Assembly: GCA_020744425.1 (NCBI GenBank)
Contig: JAGMUV010000008.1
Coordinates: 930,001-994,000, forward strand
DNA length: 64,000 nucleotides
From: Dactylonectria macrodidyma
Lineage: Eukaryota > Ascomycota > Sordariomycetes > Hypocreales > Nectriaceae
Direction: 5' to 3'
Program-made: the position numbers and the translations under genes
Part shown: positions 34,116-44,269 of the stretch, piece after piece
Layout of the letters: the number at the start of each line of letters is the position of its first letter
Position numbering within the stretch: the stretch's first letter is position 1
Notes under the pieces: generated by a model
Told to the model about the DNA's origin: nothing
The model's database searches: none
Seen by the model: only the letters and a program-made list of their open reading frames with translations

Positions 34116-35434
34116 ATACGAACCACTACCTTAATCCATGAATGCCTCAAATCCATCGACCAGCTACCATATCCTGACGATTTCTCATTGAGCCAACCGA
34201 AGCCGACGCGCAAACGAGCACATCCCCTTAGCCCAGAGCCCGAAGGTGAAGATGAAGAGAGCAGAATGAGCGTGCCATCGACACCGAATAGAAAGAGGAG
34301 GGTAGGTATCCCGCTAGATGAGGATCAATCGCCTCGTGCGGGCGTACTCAATCGCATCGCCATGCTAGAGTGAGAACAGGCTGCTCGACTCCTGCCTTCT
34401 CGGTCGCCATCACCCACCAAATCTTCCACGAAACCATCCACCTCCAACGCATCATCGTCGCGTCGCAAACTCTCCTCCTTAACCTCGGTAACGAAGGTAT
34501 CATCAAGCGCCAACCGACGGGTCCCCGCGCGCCTCACCTGCCCCAGGTCATAAAGTACGCGCTCCTCCGTATCCAAAACATCGAATGTTGCAAGGGTGTG
34601 CTATGGGCCGGGAACAACACGCCCGATATGGAAGCTCTGCTGGATGAATTTAACCTCGGCAGCACTGTCTTTACCGACTCTCCCTGGGGAAGGAAGCCGA
34701 CTTACGCCAGAGAGCGTTAATATTGGTTCCGAGGCCCGGCGCTGTTTCGAGATGGATCTCGATGAGCCTGTCTGGAACGTCGGGGTCCATCAGCCACTGC
34801 TCAAGAAATTGTTTCGAGCGAGAGAGGACCGCCTCATCAATTTTAGCCTTTGGACCAACGCCTTGCTTAGCACCACAGCTCCCATCATCAAAGAATACCT
34901 CCCCATACCCGCTCCGGACAAACGCATCGACTTCTGCCTCTATATCGATTCTCGACACGACCCAGACCATCGATCTGCGGCCAAAGCCGAAACCCGGCGC
35001 CAAGAGCTCCCCCAGACGAGCATCAACCACACGTCCTACTCCGCTTTAAGCTCATGCCCCATCACCGTCAGCCTCGAGACTAATAGATCTGGCAACGACT
35101 TTGAAGGTGCCGTATCGCAAATGGCCATGTGGCAGGCTGCACATTGGAAGATGCTGCGTTCGTCGGTACAGAAGACTGAGGCCGCAAGACTTGGACAAGA
35201 TTGAGACGCCCGCGAGAAGCGCAGTACGTAAACGATGCCCTGAGTGAACTCGAGGCTTTATATGCAATCGTCATCCAGGGACGTGAGTGGTACTACGCCG
35301 CAGTGTCCCTAGAGTTGACGAATCTAGATGGCTCGCCCTCTCTAAGAACCGTACGTAAAGCCAGCCCCAAGACTCAAGAAATTTTCCTAGAACTCTAACC
35401 TCTAACTTGTTTGTTTGTTTTGCAGGTTCTCTGA
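34116..35434 (+). pseudogene. PD-(D/E)XK nuclease-like fungal protein, multiply broken
   Basis: I recognise the layout of a fungal PD-(D/E)XK-like family. Order: TLIHECLKSIDQLPYPDD, a basic Ser/Thr/Pro-rich linker, VWNVGVHQPLLKKL, KEYLPIP, KRIDFCLYID, INHTSYSAL, ITVSLETN, QMAMWQAAHWKML and AIVIQGREWYYA. The pieces lie in different frames: a TGA at 34371, frame changes near 34530, 34720 and 35195, and, after a likely 75-nt intron (35351-35425), VL followed by TGA where VLW is usual. The expected start codon reads ATA (34116). Intact relatives have ETK at the active site; here it is ETN, so the catalytic Lys is missing. TGG-to-TGA and ATG-to-ATA are G-to-A changes, as RIP makes on the opposite strand. 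Confidence 0.6.
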
Positions 35435-35637
35435 CTGCGTCAGCCAATTGGTCGCACTAATTCTAGCCTAGGCAACCACAGGATAGCCTTCTTTCTCAAG
35501 TACATGAATACATAGACAGGAACAGTCTACTAGCCATGGTTCAAGAAGCATCCAAGAGGCATATGCTCGATTGACATAGCTCCAGGGATGAAACGGTATC
35601 GAAAGGAGCGGCCTGCACCATTCTGTCTGTCGTCGTT

Positions 35638-36766
35638 TCAGTTATCGGTATTGTTCTTGGCACCAGTCTCTGAGCCCTTGTGGCCACTATCAAGTCTGGC
35701 AAGCTTACGGCGTCTGGCCCTCTCTGAAGGCTCGACAATTTTATAGGCGAGGGCGTAGGGCTGAGTACAGTCCAATGTTAGGAACCATTTGTTGGCCACC
35801 CGAGGGCGGACTAAGGACCTGTTCCAGCCTATACCATATGGCGTGCGAATATCGTTGAGGTCAACTAGCCTACCGCCATGCCAGTTGTCACACTTGTACG
35901 GCCCCAAGGCAAGGCCTACGGCGTAGAAGAAGTCGAGGTGAAGTTGGCCAATGCTGATGTCCTGTGCTCCTGCGGGCACCAGCTCGTAAACGATGGCCCA
36001 GTGCCAGTCAACATCATCCACTACAGATCTCACCGGTGGATTGATGAACGGGATTTGGTCGCGATGGATAGTGGTCCATCCGTAGCAGTTGGGCACGGGA
36101 GGAAACGGCGGTGGATATACCCAATGCGAGTGTTTTGCTCCCGTCCTTGGCGACTGTCGAGCCTCGTCGCTAAAAGCACATATGTTCCGGATAGCTTCCG
36201 TAACAGTCCTAGGTCCCGGGACGGTTGCAATGGTTCGGGTCGCACCCGCAGCGGCTTTGGCATCGTCATCGGCCATGGCTCGCTTCATCTGATCGAGCAG
36301 TGCGGCCGTGATACATTCGTCCTCAAAGGGCCAGTCTAGAATCATGGGCTCGGTGCTCCTTGGCACTGGCTGAGCAGGTCGTTTTGCGCGCCAGAACTAC
36401 ACATGCAGACAGGCAGGGAACATCAGCAACTCAACATTGGGTTGGCATGCGGAGATGAAAAACAGAGATGGAAAGAGAGATAAATGCCCATCGTACCACT
36501 TTCAGGGCGACGGGATCGCCATGGCCAAATGTGACCTTGAAAACCAGGCCCTCACGACCATAGCCGAGAAATTCAAGCCATTGAATCTCAGATCCGCATC
36601 CAGGGAATCGGCGAAGTTTAGCGTCTTCGAAATCAGACCGGGTGGTAGATGGTAGGCCATCGAGAAAGTCTCCGTCAATGGCTGGCATGTCGAACTCTTT
36701 GATCCCGGCAGGCAAGTCTTTGATCTGAGTCGCAGAGTCCATTTCTTCCATCTCAGCCGTTTCCAT
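35638..36766 (-). CDS. pseudokinase-like fungal protein (2 exons)
   Basis: Exon 1 36766-36497, a 100-nt intron, exon 2 36396-35638: about 342 aa. An in-frame upstream start at 36934 would add 56 residues that look like non-conserved hydrophobic sequence, so I prefer METAEMEEMD. After an acidic lead with DLPAGIKEFDMPAI, the sequence IQWLEFLGYGREGLVFKV then ALKVFW matches the glycine loop and beta-3 Lys of a kinase N-lobe. The C-lobe lacks HRD and DFG; instead it has LHLDFFYAVGL and GGRLVDLNDI. It resembles the Sim4/FTA2-like kinase-fold proteins that are abundant in fungal accessory regions. Catalysis is unlikely; role unknown. It is convergent with the decayed nuclease-like gene, about 200 nt apart. 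Confidence 0.7.
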
Positions 36767-37966
36767 TGCGACAAAGGCAACAGTGGTAAATGCAGCGTGC
36801 CAGAGCGAGGGCGATGGTAAAAGGTGCACATGATCGAGTGCGTACAGGAACAACAAATTTCCTCTCCACGCACAGCCGCAGGCGTGCGCCACACCGAGGA
36901 TACAATGAGGCTGGGGGGCGGAATCATGCGACATGTAACTCTAGCTAAAGCGAGTGATTATGTGATGCAGGACGGGAGTTTGTGTGGGTGAGCGACTTGC
37001 CGACTTCCCTATAGTTGCTCCATCATCAGTAGTATTACGAACAGTGAAGTATTCTGGAATGCTTTGGCCTCTCGAGAGTCCACGTTTGCACAGTGTAAAT
37101 ATATGCACGGGGCGTGCTGGTTTCTAGATCAGGTCTAGATTGGAGCTTTTTAAGTGACACTTCTCCCATCTCAACCACATCCTGAAGGGATCCAAACCTG
37201 TAATGCGTAGCATAACTCTCAAGGACGTTTATCCCCAGATAGAGGAGACTCCCTGGCATCAGAGCGGGGTCGGGTCATCAGGAGAAGGTGTAGGGTAGGC
37301 TGGTCGTGAGGAATCAATTGAGACTTGGAGGGACCGGTCCGGCAAGCGGCCCGCCAAAGGAAGGTAGTGCGTGATTATTGTGTATTGTGTGTTGGTGCCC
37401 CTATTGTGATAGCTTCAGTGTTGACTTGTCTGCTAAAAGTGGGGCTGCACCTAGGTGTTCCAACATGGTCCAATTCAACAATAACACGTGCTTCCTGTCA
37501 GGCCGGGATATGATGCGAGAACGCTCTCTGCATCGCTTTAAGTGGGTGATTTTTGTGTCTGTGATTGATGTGGATTTTTTTTCTCTTTATAGCGTCTGGC
37601 TGGGCCCTTGAGATTACCAGGAGACTTTATCAGTTATGTAAATGCCAATGAAAACAAACTAGATGTATTATTGTTATGAATTGTGCGTGAGGCGCGGATC
37701 CATTAATAATGTTATACGAAAGATGCAGGTGTGTCTGAGCAGCTGCCTGCATGTAGCATACTCCGTATAAAAGATGTAGGTTCTTATCAGGCTTTGAAAT
37801 CCGTTCCAACAGGAGCTATTGACCGAATTGTCTAGCGCGGAACCATTTATGAGCTATACGAGACATGCACCGGCCATACCACACGACAGAATAACTTCTC
37901 AGCGCCACCTGGTTATCCTCCACTCATCTCCTGATTTCATTTCGCTGTCTCGCGTCTCCATCCACG
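36767..37966. other. intergenic region, divergent promoters
   Basis: About 1.2 kb between the pseudokinase-like gene (-) and the secreted protein gene (+). No supported frame. Confidence 0.5.
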
Positions 37967-38830
37967 ATGCGGCCGACGGGATCGCTCGCGCTGGCCCTCG
38001 TTGGCTTCGTCGACGTTGGGTCAGCATCCCTGTTGGATCAAATTCGACTATTTATTCAGAACGCCACATTTCACTACCTTTATCCCGAATATTTCGCAAC
38101 TTCGCAGACAAACACGCCTACACCGTGCATGTCTTCAAGCAGTTATCTATACACATGTCCACCCGGATTCACTTACCCTGGTACCTGCCACGATGCTGAA
38201 GCACTACCCGCCGGTGCACAATGCAACATGAGAGGCCATTTCCTGTCGGGTGACGGATGGGGAATCGTCTACAATGGCATGCCGCAGGATCAAATCGAAG
38301 ACTGTGCATTCATCTGCAATAGCTGGTATACCTGCAAATCATACGGATACAACGCTTCTGATCCCGATACACCATGTCGCTTCTATGAGAAAGGTCTAGT
38401 CGAAGGGGGTTTCATTGAAGAACCGATATCTTCGACGTCCTGGTACGACCTGGGCTGCGCAGATTGTACCCGGTGCGGGAGTGAGCCCCCGTCGATTGTA
38501 CCGGGCCTCCCGGACACAGGACCGCAATGCAACCTCCGGAGTAACGTCAGTGTTGAATACAATTGTAACCAAGCCGGTACCGTCAGCGCCGGAGGTCGGT
38601 TCTACGACACCATGATCTACCCGCATAATGCGGATGCTGAGAATTGCGCAACCATTTGCTCGCACCTCAAGGGCTGCAGGGCATCAGCCTATGATCCGAG
38701 CCAAGGGCCGTACGCATGTCTATTTAGTGGTTACTCATTGAAAGACGCTAGATTTAAAAAGTCGCCGGGAACCGAGATCTGGAGTGACGAGGAATGCTGG
38801 GAATGCACTAAATCACCAGGGGCAATTTAA
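37967..38830 (+). CDS. secreted cysteine-rich protein with two PAN/apple-like modules
   Basis: An intronless 287-codon frame. Residues 1 to about 20 form a signal peptide (MRPTGSLALALVGF then VGSA). After a short linker with CPPGFTYPGTC, two similar blocks follow. Module 1 runs from QCNMRGHFLSGD to GCADC, module 2 from QCNLRSNVS to ECWEC. In both, an internal (D/E)NC/DC-A-x-IC motif is followed by a C-(K/R)-(S/A) turn, as in PAN/apple folds where CAxxC sits on the helix. The internal duplication and more than 16 cysteines suggest a disulphide-rich extracellular binding protein, for example glycan- or protein-binding. No catalytic motif or GPI site is evident. An effector role is possible but only inferred. 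Confidence 0.75.
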   Translation: MRPTGSLALALVGFVDVGSASLLDQIRLFIQNATFHYLYPEYFATSQTNTPTPCMSSSSYLYTCPPGFTYPGTCHDAEALPAGAQCNMRGHFLSGDGWGIVYNGMPQDQIEDCAFICNSWYTCKSYGYNASDPDTPCRFYEKGLVEGGFIEEPISSTSWYDLGCADCTRCGSEPPSIVPGLPDTGPQCNLRSNVSVEYNCNQAGTVSAGGRFYDTMIYPHNADAENCATICSHLKGCRASAYDPSQGPYACLFSGYSLKDARFKKSPGTEIWSDEECWECTKSPGAI

Positions 38831-39532
38831 TCATCTTTAAAAACATGTTAGAGGCGCTGGAGAGGCGAGAGGCGAAAGGCTCAGCCCGCATTGGCTCGTG
38901 GAGGATACAGCCCAGCACCGATATTGTTTGAGATGCCACGATGAGGTTATGAATTGAAGTTGGCCCTGGACGGTCCTGTGGCCAGAAAGAAAGGAGGGGG
39001 GGGGGGGGGCAAAATTTCAGAAGTGAAAAATCCCAGAGCTTAAGAAGACCTTTCGTACCGAAAGGCATATAATTTTAAAAGAAATTATATAAGACTAGCA
39101 ATCTCTAGCTAATTAAAGAAGCCTTAGATAGACTAGACGTAATTAAAAAGGCTATATCTCGGCTTAGAAAGGAAGGTAATAATAGCCTTAGGAATAATAA
39201 TATAAGCAATTTATATATATTGAAGTTATCTATAAGGGTAGTCCTACTTTCCGACAGGTTCTCGGCGCAGGTTGGTGAGTTCCACAGAGTCTCCTTCGCT
39301 TGCAAGGCCGAGGCCCGTAATTCTTGTATTGGATCCTTTAATAGATGAGGGAGCACTCTGTTGGATCATAAGTGCGAGACGACCAAGTCGGTCGAAACGT
39401 GTGGAAGAAGGTGGAACATTCCACAGAGATGGTGCCTGTACGTGAATAGTAGTTCTCCTACTCTGCATTTAGTATGAATCAAGCAACTTGAATCTTCTCA
39501 TTTCAACACACATCTATGTCTAGGTTATCTTT
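38831..39532. other. AT-rich relic-bearing intergenic region
   Basis: Contains a G run of 14 at 38996-39009. About 39065-39240 is AT-rich and TAG/TAA-dense, typical of RIP-mutated repeats. 39244-39468 (complement) reads as a 74-codon fragment with no recognised domain. Likely a degraded mobile element. Confidence 0.5.
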
Positions 39533-41152
39533 CTACGCGACAGAAAACTTCTCGAACTTCACCTCAACCCCTTCTGCACCGGCGACCGCGAAGACGCCAA
39601 TGATAGGTCCCACAAAGTCTGGGTCTGTCATCTCCAAAGTATCCACCGTGGCCAGCGTCACTGTGGACAGCGAGCCGGCTCCTGCCGTATACCGCAATGT
39701 GTATTCCATGTCCGTGTAGTCCATACTAAAAGACAACCCCTCAACGTCTCCCAAGACCCGGCGAGTGGTCCTGGCAATCTTCTGGGCCGCATTGACAATA
39801 TCAAACACCACACTCGAATCCTCTGTGTCGAAGTAAACGCGGAAGAAACGGTGCTCGTCCTTGTAGCATGCGAGTCCGAACTTGACCTTAACCTTGCTCC
39901 ACGCACCGTCCAGCTGCGTGACTGCGGCAGTGGCCTTGCCCTGCAGCGCCCGCTGTCTTTTGGCAACGAAAGTGGGCGAGACGTCGATCGAGGAAAAATC
40001 AACTGACGATGGCTTGAGTGTGACGGCCTCTCCGCCTTGTTCGAACTGATAGCGGTTCAGCTGCGCATCCCGCACGTAGACGTAGCTAACCTCGGGCGCC
40101 GCCGACAGGACAAGGCTCGGGAGTTGGACCCCTGCATGATTCTTGACGTCCGACTTAACGGGTTCGATCTGCAGCCATTCTCCTTGCCACCGGGCTGGCG
40201 TCAAAAATGTTTCCCTGCTGAGAACGTATCTTTCCTGATTCTTGCGCACGGCCAGACACACGGCCCACCATTGGCCATCTGCATCCTGGAAGATGTCGCA
40301 GTGGCCTGTGTGCTGAATGTACTCGTCTGTTCCGTATGCCGTCAGGATGGGGTTGTTGGGTGCGGGCTGGTAGGGACCCCAAATATCCTTCGATCGGGCT
40401 GCAGTCACAGAGTGTGTGAGGTGAGTGCCCCCCTCGGCAATAATCAGGTAGTACCATCCGTTCCATTTGAAGACATGGGGTCCTTCCGGGTAGACGCCAC
40501 CCATTCCTGTCCAGATGGTCCGCTCTTCGGATAGCCTCTTCCCGGTTGCGAGATCAATCTGGAAGTTGTTGATTCGAGTGGCCGGCCCTGGAGCCGCTGA
40601 CCCTTGAATGTATACTTTGCCGTCATCAAAAGTGATGCTGGGGTCGATACCTTCAAAGTCAAAGTAAACTGGATCACTCCATTTGCCTTTCCAAATGTCT
40701 TTGGTCGATATGATGAAGTTCTCCTTCTTTGCCGTAACAGCGTCTGGCTCCCGGAGGGCATTTGTGCAGACAATGTAGAAGGTGCCGTCGTGATGGCGGA
40801 TGGCCGGGGCATAAAGGCCGCCCGTGGCGGGCAGTATACGCCCTCCTCTCTGTGGTGCTGGGCTGCTGATACTGGTCCTGGACTTGAGAAGGCTGAGCTG
40901 ACCCTGCCGATCAATTGCATTCCCTGGCGATGCACCGACAGTGAGCAACGAGCACCATCAGTTTTGCGGGGCTGTGTGGGCAAACTGACCGATTTGTTTC
41001 CACGAGGAAAGGTCTTGTGAGGCATAGATAGGCAGGCCTGGAAAGAGGTGGAATGAAGAGGTGACAACGAAGAACCAGCCGTCGACATGGATGGCAGACG
41101 GGTCAGGGGCGAAGCCGGGTATGATGGGATTGAGAGACGCCTGTGCGACCAT
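39533..41152 (-). CDS. GH43 beta-xylosidase / alpha-arabinofuranosidase-like (2 exons)
   Basis: Exon 1 41152-40990, a 66-nt intron, exon 2 40923-39533: 517 aa. NPIIPGFAPDPSAI near the N-terminus holds the catalytic-base Asp (Asp17) of the GH43 five-bladed propeller. Further blocks are LYAPAIRHHDGTFYIVC, GIDPSITFDDGKVYI and YPEGPHVFKWNGWYYL with the general-acid Glu. A C-terminal beta-sandwich follows, typical of fungal GH43 xylosidases. No signal peptide is present, so it is probably intracellular, hydrolysing xylo- or arabino-oligosaccharides. It is followed upstream by a Zn2Cys6 regulator in the same orientation and has decamer repeats plus a GGCTAA motif in its promoter. Confidence 0.92.
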
Positions 41153-41239
41153 GGTGCCGAGGGGTGGCAAGCGACAGGGATTAATCCGTTAGGCTCGTAA
41201 TTAAAAGAGGGATAGAAGATCGGAGACCTTTGCCTTTCG

Positions 41240-41290
41240 GGCTAATATTATGGAGAGTGATGGAGGGTGATGGAGGGTGATGGAGGGTGC
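41240..41290. promoter_or_regulatory. GGCTAA motif and four 10-bp repeats upstream of GH43
   Basis: GGCTAA at 41240-41245 fits the XlnR-type core GGCTAR. It is followed by four head-to-tail decamers TGGAG(A/G)GTG(A/C) at 41251-41290, 88-138 bp upstream of the GH43 ATG. Exactly helical-turn spacing is suggestive of repeated factor binding. Function inferred. Confidence 0.45.
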
Positions 41291-41451
41291 TTGGACTTTG
41301 AAGAATATAAGTACATATCCACGTTGGAACCTCCATAGAGGAGGCAACCCCGTGATGGCCAGCTTTCTTGGTGGGTAAGGTACCCGCAGCTTGCTGGAGG
41401 GGGACTGTGCCACGGAATTTATACCGGAAATTTGTCGGAGCCAGGATCCCA

Positions 41452-43324
41452 TCATCGAAGCTCATCGGACGCCCGGGAATCGAGCTTGGCCAGCACATCT
41501 AATAGCTGTACCAGCTGAGACTGCGCCCGAGTCTTCATGCTCTCGTTATTGGTATTGTGAACAATTTCGAGGAGTACAGTGCCGACGTTCCGCAGTCTTC
41601 GGACCTATTATGAGTGCGGCAAACTCCTCATCAGCCAACGTACGATGGTCGCGGATTCGTCGGGGATTTGCACGTACCGTCGGCTCTCCCTGCATCTTGA
41701 TGCAATCAAAAGGCACCATCTGCAGCTCGGAAAGAAAGTCTCGGCTGATGTCCAGTTTCCTCTGGTGCCATGATAGTTCATTATGGTCGAAGCCCATCAC
41801 GCCAGGGACATCGTGATCGATGCAGGCCCGCAAGATGACCAATTTCAAGGTGTGAAAGGACAGTATGATGCTGCTCCTCTGCGCCCAGAAGCACATCTTG
41901 TGATATTCTGAGACACTGGCGCCAGGCTCTCCATCAAGATACTGGTTGGGGTTCCACAGCCACAGAGGAAAGCCGTCGATGAGCCCTGTGAAATCCAGGT
42001 AAAGACCGGTTACGTGGTCCGCAGTGGAGTTATCATCGATGGCCCCAATGGCCGTGACCAGACTGACCCCACTTCTCCAGATTTGCCGTTTCAATAGGTG
42101 GCCCTCCTGAAATCGGCTGTCGAGGAGCGGCGAACACTGTTTCCTCGTCATGTCGAGCAAAGGAACTTCTGGTGAGCCCCTCTCGAGAAGAGTTAGGTCC
42201 TCCTCGAATACGTGCTCGGTGATGAGACGGCACCGGTCATCCAAAACCGCCGCGGACTTGTCGGAAAGGTACAGCTGCCAGAAGTTGGATCGTAGCAGCT
42301 GAGCGTCCAGGGGAGTTCTCCAGCTGACCGACTCCTCCTGATACAGACGAAGATGGAGCGCCAACATGGAAGCCTCGCTGTAGTAATGATGTGCCTCGCC
42401 ATTTCTCCCTGTCACATTTTGCGTCGCCGAAGATTGCCAGACCCGGATTATCAGGCTGGTCCAGTCGGGACGCTCCAAATCGTGCTCGACGTAGGTGAGG
42501 AGCATGGCTCGGGAAGCCCGCAGAAACTCCAGGGCCAGCGTAGCTCTCTGGGGAATGTATGAATCAGGCGCGACTGACAGGACCAGCGCGCAGAGAGCTG
42601 TCACCAGAGTGAAGGTCCTTGCGAGGATTGGGTGCTGGGTGGCATCGGCCGAGTCCTTGAGCTGAAAGAGGGCGACGCCGGCACGAAGCGTGGGCTCGTG
42701 ACACACTGGGGTGTTCGGAAATATGAACTGCATGAACAAGTCAATGCATCGATCCACAAGGTCCTCGACCGTCCCGGACATCAACTGGGCAGCCACATGG
42801 TCAATGAAGCCCGCACGGATGCGTTCAGCGTCCGAAATCGGGTCATGAGCCGAGAAGGATATGGTGGTTCTGGGTGAAGTGGAATATGTGAAAGCCAGGC
42901 TTGGGTGGCTAGACGAGGCCGCAGGAGTTGGCCGCTCGCTGGACTCGACCACCGAGCTGACAGTGGCCTCATTGCATTCTTGGGTGGCGGCAGGCGACGA
43001 GGATGAGGACGAGGACGAGGAGGGCTCTACCGCCCGTCGCCTGCCAACCCTCCCCCGCTTCTGTGGTACTATGGTGTAGGAGCAATGAATATTGGAAGCA
43101 TGACAGCTTGCGCACGGCCGTCCAGCGTCGCATTTCACCTTGCGCCGCTTGCAGGAGTCTGGATGCGTTAGCCTGGGCGAGACAGAGGAGGAGGAGGAGG
43201 TCGATGAAGACAGAGGTTAGAACGCACCGCAGGCTCGGGTCACGTAGAGGGACCCACGTGGGCCTCGGCGTGATGGCAAGTCCATCGTAGAGCCCGAGCC
43301 TCGAATGATTGCCGAGTACGACAT
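41452..43324 (-). CDS. Zn2Cys6 transcription factor, XlnR/AraR-like (3 exons)
   Basis: Exons 43324-43228, 43158-41678 and 41604-41452 give about 576 aa; 43285 is an alternative ATG. The first intron splits the zinc cluster: joined, it is C32, C35, C42, C48, C51 and C58 (CX2CX6CX5CX2CX6C) with KRRKVK, followed by PQKRGRVGRRR. A serine tract and a fungal middle-homology region follow. The last exon, found by splicing out 41605-41677, supplies a helical end (RRLRNVGTVLLEIVHNT, then AQLVQLLDVLAKLDSR-like sequence) usual for sugar-responsive regulators near hydrolase genes. Adjacent to GH43 in the same orientation, it is a plausible local regulator of hemicellulose or glycoside genes; this is inference. 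Confidence 0.87.
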
Positions 43325-44269
43325 GGGTACTGAGTGAGTTCGGAAGAAAGAAGCGAAGCCAGAGAAAGAGGAAGTGCATCGCGGCACCCATGAGCGGATG
43401 GTTGAGGGGGTGGGCCCGGAATATAGCAGTAAATATATAGTGCGGTTGAAATAATAATTCCGTCCCAGATCGGAACAATCCAAGTTGCCTCCTACCCCTC
43501 CCCTCATACCCCGAGCTTTACCATGTGGGTCGTCCGTTCCCCGCAACGATCGCCAACCCTCCTTGTCCCCTGTCCCCTGTCTCCACGAGACCAATGCGGA
43601 GACGATTCCGAGGACGAGCCTGGGAGTTGTGGCTCTCGCTTGAACGACCTTGTTATACCACCGGGTAGGTTACAGTCGCGTGTAAATGATCCAATAATTT
43701 TCTAAATTTCCCCGCTTTAAGGTCCTTAACATATTAATAACAAATTCATATATTAACTTTAAATATTTATTAAAAATTTAAAGATACCTCAGGTTTATAC
43801 TAAGACTTACTATTTGCCTTATTATAAAATAAAGATGTTTTATATTTATAAAATTGCATGAGATAAACTGCTATCTGAAGAGGGTCGGTTTAACTTATAC
43901 GCTAGAAGATAACTTGCTGTTAATAACGGTAAGGCAATACGGAGTATCCGGAAAGTAGGCGAGGCCGTTATATGAATAGACGTGCGAGGCAATAGCTAGA
44001 AATAACAGCAGACATAGCCACAAGCCGGACTGGTGTAAAAAATATGGGCGGCATCGCGGCAAATAATTCTCACGAGCAATGACCTTTTGATACAGTGTCT
44101 AGTAGATAAGTGGCTGGCGGCCGTTCTGTTATTTCAAGCCTAAGTATTGAGCAATCTTGATCAAGCAGAAGTGAAAGGTACAACTAGGCGCAACGCTCCT
44201 CTCCCTAGAGGAAATTATAACCTTACAAATAACATCATAGCAAGCGACACAGGCACCACATCGTCCAAG
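43325..44269. other. intergenic, AT-rich relic in the middle
   Basis: Holds the regulator promoter on the left. About 43700-43870 is strongly AT-rich with many TAA/TTA triplets, consistent with a RIP-degraded repeat. No gene supported. Confidence 0.5.

Noticed and set aside
36767..36934. Upstream start for the pseudokinase-like gene
   Set aside because: In frame, but the added 56 residues look like translated 5' leader; the ATG at 36766 fits the acidic start better.
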